A stretch of DNA of 64,000 nt. Source: Manis javanica (lineage: Eukaryota; Chordata; Mammalia; Pholidota; Manidae). Numbering within the stretch: the first letter of the stretch is position 1; each line of letters starts with the position of its first letter. A program made the translations under genes and the position numbers. The notes under the pieces are model-generated. The model made no database searches, had not been told where the DNA came from, and saw only the letters and a program-made list of their open reading frames with translations. Of this stretch, positions 47,901-59,900 are shown piece after piece. The stretch spans positions 575,501 through 639,500 of the forward strand of contig NC_133162.1 of NCBI RefSeq assembly GCF_040802235.1. The letters are read 5' to 3'.

Positions 47901-50900
47901 CCAGCAGCAGGTGTGGGGCCTGTGAGGCTTGGGGACCCAGTGCATAGCCACTCGGATGTGACACGGTGCAGCTGTGGGAGTGGCACAGAGGCTCCTCAAA
48001 GAGTTTAACAGAATTACTGTGCAAGACAGCGATTCCACTCTGGGAGTGCAGCCAAAACACTAAAAGCAGGGGCTCAAGTTGGTATCTGCACACCCACACT
48101 TGCAACAGCATTATCCAAAAGGCTTGTGTGGGGATGACCCCAGTGTCCATTGGTGGGCCCTGGATAGACACGAGGTGGCCTGCCCACACGCTGCCACTCT
48201 GACGCCGGCTGAAGCGTGGACAAGCCCACATAGGTGGGCCACCGGTTCCCTGATGGCTTTGCCCTGAGGAGCTCACAGGGACAGAGGTTCAGGGAGTGAC
48301 TTGCTGGAGCCAAGTGGGACAGCAGGCTCACCAGTCTTGGCCCAGGACTGGCAGCTGCCATCTGCTCAGTGCTGGTGGTCATGCGGAACACACCCCAGAC
48401 CTCCCAGAGCACCGGTCCTAACAGAGTCCTCTGTCCCTTACAGCTGATGGGGGCACTGCACCGAGTCTGGGACACCCTGTCCTGGCAGCCGTATAAAATC
48501 CCAGCATCAATGAGGGCCCTTCCTGGGGCTTTCTCATCTGAAGGTTGACAGGTGATCCACTTCAGCCCAGCGTTAGCTTCTGTCTTTTAGAACAATCAGA
48601 AGAGGACGCTGCTGCAGCTGCCCAGCACCAGCACTGGGGAGGCAGAGCCCAGAACTGGCCTGCTGGGGCCACTGACCCCAAGGCACCATGTGCCTCGTTC
48701 AGTGGGTATGTGGGGCAGGGTGCTGGTGGGGCCTGGGTTGGGTGGGGGCTGGGGTTGGGGTGCTCTTTGAGACGATGGTCCACTTCCAGGGAGGCTGAGG
48801 GAAGGGGCTCTGACCCGGGCAGCTTGCTTAAAACTTGCAAATCATTAAGCAGGTGTGAAGGCTGAGGCTGCCTTCCTTGTAGTAAATGACCAGCATTGAA
48901 CAAGAATTTGAGCCTGCAGGCTCCCCACCCCCCTGAACGCACGGGCACTCACCTGCTCTGTGGCTGCGTTCTCCAGTTCCCCGGCTCCCTCTGGGATTCC
49001 CTTGTCAGCCCTGGGGGTCCTGGGGTCTGCGTCTTGAGGGGCTTCAGAAGGGAGCGGGGGGCTTTCCTTGGTGGGGCTCTGGCCCGACGCCCCCGCTCCC
49101 CGGTCCTCGCTGTGGCTCGCGCCTCTGGCCCTGGCCTGCTGAGGCTTAGGCTGCAGCTCCAGCCGCGGTCCGGCCTTGGGCTGTGCCTTGAAGCTGCAGA
49201 GGCCATCTGTCCCCTCCGGAAGTTCCTTCCTGGGGTCTGGAGGGGTGGGTTTGGGTGCAGGCTGCTGGCTTTTCGTGCTGGCCAGCGTGAGGCAGAGCGC
49301 TCTGGTCTCGGGGCTCTCAGGCGGGAGCCTGGGGAAGGTCTGCACTTTCCTCAGGCGGCCCCCCTCCAGGAAGCCTCTGTCCGGGTCGCCTGGGGGGTGC
49401 TGCGCGTCCAGGGTGCTCTCTCTGTTTTCCATGGGGGCTGACAGAAGAGGCTTGGTGGATGGAGCTGGGGAGTGCTCCAGGGTGGGCGGGAACTCTGGGC
49501 CAATGGCGTGGGCGCCCGGCTGCCTCTTGGGGCCCCCGCTTCTTGGAGCAAGGCTCCCCCTCCATGTGTTCTCGCTGACCTCTGGGTAAAAGAAGGCGTG
49601 GTTACTGAGGGCTGTGAGCCCAGGCAGGGGCTGTCTTGCCCGTGCCACCCCTGAACCCCACTTCTGCAGGGCCCCGGCCCTCCACCCACCAGCAAAGACC
49701 CTGAGCACAGGGCCTCCCAGGCGCCCAGCCCTCGGGACTGGCCCAGAAACCCCCCCTGCCTCCTCAGTGGCACGCTGCAGCCAGCCTCAGCTCCCCACGG
49801 GGGCTTCCTAAGCCCAGCCAATGTTCCCCACATGGTGCGCTGCTTTCTAGCACAGCGACAAAGAGCCGTTCTCCAGAGCAGATGGAGTCTGGCTGCAGCA
49901 CACCCCGTCCCGGCACAGTCTTCCACACACGTGTCCCTGTGTGAGTGGCTCTGGAGACCCAGGGCCCCTCCTGCGGTGGCCCGTGCTCCGCTTTAGCGCC
50001 TGCCTGTCAGCTGTTAGGGCCGCGGCGGTCGCCTGGTGCTGTGGCTCCACAAACATTGACTTGTGGGAAGTGGGGGCATGCTGGGTGGGAGGGCTTCTCT
50101 GCTGCCTCCTCTGGGGGCCTCTGGGGTCCTTGCTGCAGGCACAGCACAGAGCAGTTGCCAGAGTCCCACGTGAGCATGAAAACCCCAGACCGTCCCCAAT
50201 GGTGGGCATGGTGGGCCTACCAGACGCTGTGAGGTGATGGCAAATGAAAATGAAATGTGGGCAAGAGACTCAGAGACTAAGCAATGACTGTCCCCTTCAA
50301 CCACTTCCCAGCGTGACCTTGAGTGTCACCTCCAACTGTGCAAGCATCTGCCAGACTCACACTGTCCGTTTGTGTGCACGTCTGCATATGTGTTTGTGTG
50401 CATGTGGGACAGCGTGTCCATTGTGTGTGTGCATCTGTGTTTTTATGTGAGTGTGCACGTGTGTGTATAGTAGAAGTAGGTGTGTATGAGTCCACACATG
50501 CATGTTCATGTGTGTGACTGTGAAGGAGGACATGTGTGCATGTGGGGCACACACGTGATCACGTCTGTGTGCATGTGCATGTGGGCATTTGCATGCAGTG
50601 TGAATACACTGCCATGAGCATGTGTGTGTGATCTGTGTTAACGCTGTGTACAGTTATGTGTGCATGTGCGCATCCATATGCATATGCCTGTGCATGCAGG
50701 CCTGCACATACGTGTGCACATGCTTACCCTGAAGCGCTCCGAAGGACTCGATGGAGAGCACCCGCCTCCCGACGGCTGAGAGGCTCCGGCACAGATGGCA
50801 GGATGTGAGCCGTGTCTTCTCTTCGCACAGCGCGATGATGTTCTGCAGACGCACGTACGTGCAGCTCAGATGTGGGAGCTGTCCGTGGAGGCAGCCCTGC

Positions 50901-53900
50901 CCTGCGAGAGACCCCCACTCTCCCACTGTGTCTATTTTCTGGTGTAAAAAGTGGTGCATCCTGGGGTTACAGCAAACCAGGAGATTCTGTTTGCCCCATG
51001 AGTTACAAGCTAAACCTCTTCATAACAAAAACATATAATAAAAAAGTCAACTTCTTACTTAAACAAAATGCAATGTCACCAAATCACAGATGAGGAGCCA
51101 TGTGATGGAGACAGTGGTGGTGGGGCAGGAGGGCCCTGTGTGTGTGCTGGGTGTGTGCGTGTGCACGCAGGCATTGGGCTGAGGTGAGGGGTGAGTGTAC
51201 CTCGAGGTCGGGACGGTCCCCAGGGTCCTCTGCCTGCATCTGGCCCAGCAGCGCCTCCAGGTCTCTGCTCAGCCTGGGCTCCTGCTCTGGCTCAGCCACA
51301 TACTCGAGGGCAGCTTTCAGCGTGGCCCCCAGGGAGTAGATGTGAGCCTGCAGCACCAAACAGCCCATTAGTGCCGCAGAGCACGGCCTCGGATGGGATG
51401 CACCCATCCCCACAGTCACTGCTCCTCTGGCCAGGAACCTGCATTGTTAGGGACCACACCACACAAGAACATGAAGGTGGCACCTTCCCCACCACAGAGA
51501 GTCTCCCGGCACCAAGGCAGCTGCCCCACTCCCATCTGTGTCTGTGCTGGCCCTTGCAGCTCACTCGGCCCTGCGCCCAGGCATGCGGACACCCGGAGCC
51601 CCTCTCCCAAAGGCCGCCGCGCCTCCAAGGGCAGGGCCTTTTCTTCGGTGGTGTGCTCTTCTGCAACTGGATTTGAGCAGGAGGAAAGGCGTGTTTTCCA
51701 ATTTTCCAACCCACACACGTTGGGAGCGTGGGCTCCTCACATCGTGCATGCCGGGGTGGGCCATATCCGAGGCCGTGGTCCCTGCCTGGGGGCTGGCAAG
51801 GGCCACTGTCGCTCCCCGTGGCTGGGCGTCGGCTGACCTCACTGCCTTCTGCCTCATCTCACAACAGTGTTGCTGGGACCTTATCATCCCCACTTTACTG
51901 ACAGGGAGCTGAGCCGAGAGAGGCTCAGGACCCTGCCCAGGGCCACCCAGCCAGAGCCAGGCTGGGAGGAGACCCCCAAGAGGCAGGTCACACAGCTCCT
52001 GGCCCACCTTCCTGGCCCCGAGCACCTTCCCGGGTGAGTCCCCTGCTCCAGACCCTTGCTGCCCACTAGGTCTAGAGTCGAGTCAAGGTGGGCAGGAGTT
52101 GTTGGTCACCCGGCTGAAACGCCCTGCTCCCGACCTGCCAGGGTCTCAGGTGCTGGGCATGCAGCGGTCTGTCCCCTCCGTGCTTACCCTCACCACTCAG
52201 GGCGTTTCCCATGTTTCGTAACAGATGCTTCAGTGGACGTCCTTGAGCGGAGGCCATTATGCACCTGTGTAACGCTCATGAGGCCCAGTCCCAGCAAGTG
52301 GGGGTTCTGGGTTGCACCCACTTACAGTTTTGACAGCTGCTGACAGACTTCCCTCCCCCGTGACTGGAGAACTTAGGCCTGCCTGGCCGTGCGTGTGAGG
52401 CCACGTTGCCCCCACCCCCATGCCTGCCACCTCTGCAGCTTTACCAGCCTCTTAGGGGAAATGTGTCTCCTGGTAATTTGCATTTCTGTAATTATGAATG
52501 AGATGGAGCATCTGTTCATCTTCATCTGCTGTTTTAATTTTTCCTCTTTATGCCCATTCATGGACTTAGCTAATTTCTCCACAGAGCTGTCACCTGTTTG
52601 GGGTTCACTCTTGGTGCATCAGGGGGCTGACCCTGACCTGTGTGTCACACACATGTCCTCTCCGTCTATCACTTACTCTGTTAACTCTGTTCATGTGTCT
52701 TTTGACATTCAAAGAGTATGATTTTAATTTATGAAACTGGATCATTTTTTTCTTTAGCAGCTTCTTTGGAGGCCCTCCCTCCCCGAAGATGGATAAAAAC
52801 AGCCTTCTTTGTCCAATACCTTTGTAATTTTTAAATGCATAGCTTTGACCTGGCTGAAGTATGCCCGTGTGCCGACCCACTGTAGCCATCTGGGCTTGTC
52901 TCCTTCTGAGGAAGGCGGATGCCGGCAGCGCGGAAGAAGGTGCCACCCTCTGCTGGCTGAACTGCGCCTGCACTGCCCTGCCCTCCCTGGGGTCCAGGTG
53001 CTGGCCCCCCCTTCTCCGCTTGCGCTGCTCTGTGTGTCTTGCCGTCGGCCTGGATGATGCCGTTTTAGTTACAGTAGCTTCAGCGTGTATTTTCTCTCCC
53101 GAGAACAGGTTGCTCTTCATTTTTTTCCAAAAAGTCTGATTATTTACACATTTCTTAGGTTTTAAAAAGCAAACATAAGTTCCCCCATTCCCATTCAAAA
53201 AACAAGCCAAAAAGTGGTTAGGATTTTATTGCAGAATTTGGGAAGGACCAATGTCTTACAAAATAAAATACTTAGGATGTCAACAAGATGGCTGCATAAG
53301 AGGTCCTAGATTCTATCCTCCCTCAACAATTTGGCATCCATCCACGGACAAAAGCAGGGGCTGTAAAACCCAGCGCCTTGCAACAGGGGACTTTGCAGAA
53401 GTCTCCCCCCTCTGTGTGTCAGGTAGTGGGCAGACAGACCTCAGGCCTGGCTGTGGATCCTCTAGCTAAACTGACTAGGGAAAAAGAGAGGACTCGAATA
53501 AATGAAATCAGAAATAAAAGCAGGGATATTACAACTGATATCACAGAAATACAAAGGATCATAAGAGACTACAATGTGCAATTATATGCCAACAAATTGG
53601 ATAATCTAGAAAAAAAATGGATAAATTCCTAGAAATATACAACCTACCAAGACTGAATCATGAAGAAATAGACAATCTGAACATACTATTAGCAGTAAGG
53701 AGATTGAGTCAGTAATAATAAACCTTCCAAAAAATAAAAACTGAGGACTAGGTGGTTTACCTGGTGAATTCTACCAAATATTTAAGAATTAATACCAATC
53801 TTTCTCAAATTCTTCCAAAAAACTGAAGAGGAGGGAACAACTCCAAACTAATTTTACAAGGCCAACATTATCCCAATACCAAAGCCAGGTAAGGATACTA

Positions 53901-56900
53901 TAAGAAAAGAAAATTATAGAGCAGTATTCTTGATGAATAAAGATACAAAAATCTCAACAAAATATTAACAAACCAAATTCAAGAGTACATTAAAAGGACC
54001 ATATACTATGGTCAAATGCGATTTATCCCTAGGATGCAAGGATGGTTTAACACATCAATAAATGTGAGCCACCACATTAATACAATGAAAGATAAAAATT
54101 ACATGATCATCTCAATAGACACAGAAAAAGCACTTGATAAAATACATCTTTTCATGATAAAAACTCAACAAATTGGGTATAAAAGGAACATACCTCAACA
54201 TAATAAAGGCTGTATATGACAAGCCCATGGCTAACACTGTACTCAGTGGTGAAAGGTTCAAAGCTCTTCTTCTAAGATCAGGAACAAGACAAGACTGCCC
54301 ATTGTCACTGCTCCAACTAACACAGTACCGGAAGTGAGCCACAGCAATTAGGCAAGAAAAAGAAATAAAAGGCATCCAAACTGGAAGGGAAGAAGTAAAA
54401 TTGTTTCTATTTGCAGACGATGTGATCTTATTTATAGAAAATACTAGACTCCACCAAAAAATCTCTTAGAACTAATGAATTCAGTAAAATTTCAGGATAC
54501 AAAAATCAGCATACAGGAATCGGTTGCATTTCTATACATTAATAGTGAAATAGCTGAAAAAGAAATGAAAACAATCCCATTCATCATAATCGATAAAAAA
54601 CAATAAAATAATTAGGAATAAATTTAACCAAGAAAGGAGCTGAATGACCGATACACTGAAAAGTACAAGATTTTGATGAAAGAAATTGAAGACATAAATA
54701 AATGGAATGATATCCCATGTTCACAGTTCAGAATAATTAATATTGTTAAAAGTCCATATTACCCAAAGCCTTCTGTAGACTAAATACAATCTCTATCAAA
54801 ATTCCTGAGGCATTAGGCACAGAAGTGGGAAAAAACAACCCTAAAATTCATATGTAACCACCAAACATCCCAAATAGTCAAAGTAATCTTGAGAAAGAAG
54901 AATAAAGCTGGAGGCATCACACGTCCTGATTTCAAACTATACTACAAAGTTACAGTAATCAAAATAACATGGTACTGGCATAGAAACAGACACACGAGTC
55001 CATGGAAAGGCTAGAGCCCAGAAACTAGCCCCTGCATATACAGTCAACTAACATTTGACGAGGGAGCCAATAATACTCAATGGGAAGAGGGTAGTTTCCT
55101 TAATAAACGGTGCTGGGAAAACTGGATGGTCACATGCAGAAGAAAGAAACTGAACCCCTATCTTACACCACTCACAAAAATTAACTTGAAATGGAGTAAC
55201 AACTTAAGCATAAAACCCCAAACCATAAAAATCCTAGATGAAAACAAAAGGGAAAAGCCCTTTGACAGTGATCTAGGCAATGATGATTGGCTATGACACC
55301 AAAAGCATATGCAAAAGAAAAAACAAGTAAGTGGAACTACATCAAACTAAAAAGCTTCTGCTCAGTGACAGAAACAATTTAAAAAATGAAAAGACAACCT
55401 ACGGAATGGGAGAAATTATTTGCAAACTATCTATCTCATAAGGGGTTAATATCCAAAATATAAAAGGAACTCAATAGCCAAAAAACTAATCTGATTAAAA
55501 AATGGGCAGAGAAACTGAATAGACATTTTTTCAAAGAAGACATACATATAGATGATAAATAGTACATGAAAAGATGTTCAACACCATTGGGAGATGCAAT
55601 CAAAACCACAGTGCCATATACCTCACACCTGTCAAAACAGCTGTTCTAAAAAAGACAAGGGACAACAAGTGCTGGCAAAGATGTGGAGAAAAGGAACCTC
55701 ATGCACTGTTGGTGGGGGGTGTAAACTGGTACAGCCACTGTGAAGTGCAGTGTGGGGGTTCCTCAGAAAATTAAAAATGTTGACTACCATGTGATCAGGA
55801 ATCCCACGTCTGGGTATGAATCCGAAGGTGGCGAAATCAGGATCTCAGAGAGACACCTGCACCTCACTGCAGCCTGATTCACAGATGTCAAGACGTGGAA
55901 ACAACCAGGTGCTGTTGATGGATGAATGGATATGAAACATGGAATAGAGGTACATGGGAACACTGTTCAGCCACATGAAAGAAGGATGGTGCTGAAGGCA
56001 TTATGCTGAGTGGAATAAGCCAGAGAAAGACAAATACTGTGATGTCACTTATATGTGGACTCTACAAAAGCTGAACTCACAGAATCAGAGAGTAGAATGG
56101 AGGTCACCAGGGGCTGGGGTGAGGAAATGCGGAAACGTTGGTCAAAGGGCTTTTGGTTATAAGATGAATGAGTTCTTGACATCTAATACACAGCATGGTG
56201 ACTGCAGTTAACAATATTGTATTACGTACTTGAAGGCTGCTTCGGGAGTAGATCTTAAATGTTCTCGCAACCAAAAAGAAATGGTAATTATGTGAAGGAG
56301 GTGTTGACTAACCCTACTTGTAGTAGAAATCATTTTGCAAGATATAAGTTTATCAAATCATTTGATTGTATGCCTTAAACTTGCACAATAGTATATGTCT
56401 TAATAAAGCTGGAAAAATATACTTAGGTGTAGGGACAGGGTCTGTCCCTAATTTTCTCATGTCTTGTTTTCTCATCTTTAGAAAAATGGTTCACTGTGTT
56501 TCCAATCCCTCCTGCTGTATTTACCCCTAGAATTTCTGTAGCTGTTGTGCTATTATAAATAGAACATTTTCCATTTCCTCTCCAGCTGGCAGTTACTAAC
56601 ACAAAGGAAACCAATTTATTTTGGGAGATGTATTTGTTTTCTGCTGGCCTCTGAAGTTTTCTTATTCTGTCATTTCCACTGAAGCCTCTAGAGTTCAGGC
56701 CCACAGACTCGTCATCCACAGACAATGCCACCCCACGCCTGCTGCTCACACTGCCCCACGGCGCCCTCCTGTCTGCTCCAGCCCCCGGGGACACGGTGCA
56801 GCCACACTGACGGCCCCTGAATCTGCAGCCTCTGCTGCTGTCCCACCTTTCACAGAAGGCACTGCAACCCCCAACCCTGGTCCCCATGCAGAGGGCAGCC

Positions 56901-59900
56901 TGCTCCCCCTCACACACTGATCACCCCAGGTGCCCTTCCTGCATCCCCACATAGCCTACATCCAGCACTTCCTTAAGTCAAACACTTAGGACAGACACTT
57001 AAGTCAAACTGCTGCACAGACTCAGGGCAGAAGACTTGTTTTGGGGGCCCTGCTGCGTGCTGATGCTTGGGGTGGAGGAAAGGAAAGCTGTGAGACCCCA
57101 TCTGCAGGACCCAGCTAAGGCTCTGAGGCGTGAGTGCTGTAGTGAGGTCCCAAGAAAATCATGACTGTGAGAATAAAACCTGGTGGGGTGCCATACCAGC
57201 AAGGCAGGGTGTCTTCTCTCCACTCCGTTTCCCTCCAGACACACTGGCATCCATCTATCCAATCATCCATCCGTCCATCCCTCCACCCATCCACCATCCA
57301 TATGTCCGTTCATCCATCCTTCCATCCATCTGTCCATCTATCCATCCACCATGACATTCTTTGACCACAGCTTGATTCAGTTAAAAGTTAAAATGAAAAG
57401 TTTTGTGTATTTGGAAATGGACAAACATTGTGCAGGATGAATGTTCAGGGTACCGTGTGGCATAGATCCTGGCTTGCCCAGGGAGCTGGCCCCCCAAAGG
57501 GCGCCTCTCAGGCCAGGAGAGCCTGTAGCTGTATGTCTACAATGTCAGAAACATGGATAAAAATGGATACAATTTAGAAATATATAGTTTACCAAAAAAG
57601 CTGGCTCAAGGAGAAATACAAAACAGATTAATCCTTTAGCTACTAAAAATTGAGCTGCAATTACAATTGTTCCCTCAAAGGAAACAGATGGCTTCCTAAG
57701 TGAGTCTGGCCAGGCCGTCAAGGAACAGCACTGCCTGTGCTCACATGAGCGGAGCAGGGCACAGAGGGGAGGCGCCGACACAGGACTGGGACAAGCCCCA
57801 TGGCGGGCACCCGAAAGAACAAGGCTGCTGGAATCCACCAGGCTTTTGTGGGAAATACATGGAAGTGCGGACATGGTGGTGTATGAAGAGGGCAAGACAC
57901 TTGGCCGGCTTAGGTTTTTCTTAGTAAGAAAGGATGATTAAATATTAGAAAAAATCTATGTAAGGATTAACATTTTAATGGTCATTTCAAAGAATGCAGG
58001 AGCATTTCATAAAAAAACAACGTGCATTCACGATGGAATGCTCACTGGCACAGAGGGGACCTCATGCAGCTACAGCCAACGACGTCCCGGAGGGCAAAGG
58101 GCAGAGAATGCCCCTTTCAGGCTGGGGGAGCCATGGTGTCCCCTGGAGACAGGCCGGCCTGCATGCCACTCCAGCGGGCATCTCACTGCCCCTGGCTGAG
58201 GGAGGGCACTGCTGCCCTTCGCTGGTGATGTGATCAGTTAAACAGAAAGACTGAAAGAATCTATAAGCTACTAGAAATAATGAAAGAATTTAGTGAGATG
58301 GCTGGATATAAGATCGAGACAGTAAAGTGCATGGCACTTCTGTCGGCTGGGGACGAGCAGGGAAATGCAGTTCATCACCAGGACCATCGAGTCAGAGTAG
58401 ATGCAGAAAACACAGAATTCCAGAGACGAGCTAATGAAGGACATCCCAGAGTCCTACGGCAGAAATTCAAGTGTCACTGAGACATCAAATAAGACCCAGG
58501 TAAATGAAGAGTATAAAGAATTTATAGAGAAGACCATATATTACAAAGATGTGAACTCTCCCAAATTGATCTATAGATTTGGTGCCATTCCAGTCGAAAT
58601 GCCAACTGAGCATCCTGTGGAATTGATAAACTAATTCTGAAATTGATGTGGAAGAATAAAGGGCTGAGAGCAGTCAGAACTCTTCTGAAAAGGAGCAGAG
58701 CTGGCACTCTCCCTGACGAGGCGGGGGGCCTGTGCCCCATGCGGCTCAGCGCAGGGGTGGGCAGACCTCCTGGGCACTGGGTGGGCCAGGGAGCAGGCCT
58801 GTCTGCAGCTGTGGCATGTGGCACAAGGTCTGTGCACCTGGCTAGCTGGTAACAGAGCTGGAAAAAGTGGCTATTGGTGTGGAAAAGGTGAGATTGGATC
58901 CTCACCTCACACTGTAGTAAAGATGAAATGTGAAGAACAAAGCCTTCCAAGTTGTGGTAGAAGGTTCAGCTGAAGGGGGTCTCATAAGGCACAGAATCGC
59001 TAAGGGGAAGGCCAGCTCTGCACCCTGGGCCATGTTAGCTCCGGAAGACAGTCTCATCAGAGGATGGCCTCGCACAGCTTTTCTCGCAGTGTGGTCCCAG
59101 GGCGGGCACGATCCTCTCGGGGGCTCTGGGGTGTCCCTCCTGGCACAGCACTGGCAGGCACATGGGGCAGACCCCAGCAGCCTCATGTGACAGCTGAACA
59201 AAAGCTGCCCAGGAAGCCTGGCATCCCTGCGGAGCCACATGTTAGACTCACAAACATGTGGCACACTGCCATTACCGTTGCTTTTTGGGGAAAATACTAT
59301 ATTTCATGAAAATGTTGTGTGTGCTAACATGCAGTGGATTTATTGTTTTAGATGAACTGACAGGCAAATATCTTACACATGTCTTGTTTTCAATCTATGA
59401 ACAGCAGACACTGTAGATGTGACCTACGTGGACAGAACCTCAGCACTCATCACTTCTGGGAGTGTAGAGGGGTCTCAAGAACCAGAAAGTTTGAGAACCA
59501 CTGCCTTAAAGAAAGTGTGAACCCACCCAAGGCAGATGGACACGGGGTGTGCACTGGGGCATGCCCCCAGCCCCGCTCTCACTGGCAGGTGCTCAGGGAG
59601 CCCTGGGGCTGAGCAGGGGCCTCTCGGAGGCTGTGTGGCATCTGGGGAGAGCCGGCGTGCGGCCGTGCATGCTGGTGAATGATTCTTTCTGGAGCACAGC
59701 AGCCACCCATCTGCTGATCCCCTTGGAGAAACCACAGTTCCCTGCCAGCCAACACTAGTAACTTCAAGCACATTTAATGTGTTAAATATAGTAAATTCAC
59801 ACTGTGGAAAACATGTTCTACAACCGTAATGACAGGCGCCTCCGAACCCCAAGCTGGGGCTTGAGCCACCCCACGGGGACCCCGAGTTGGCCACAGGGGA

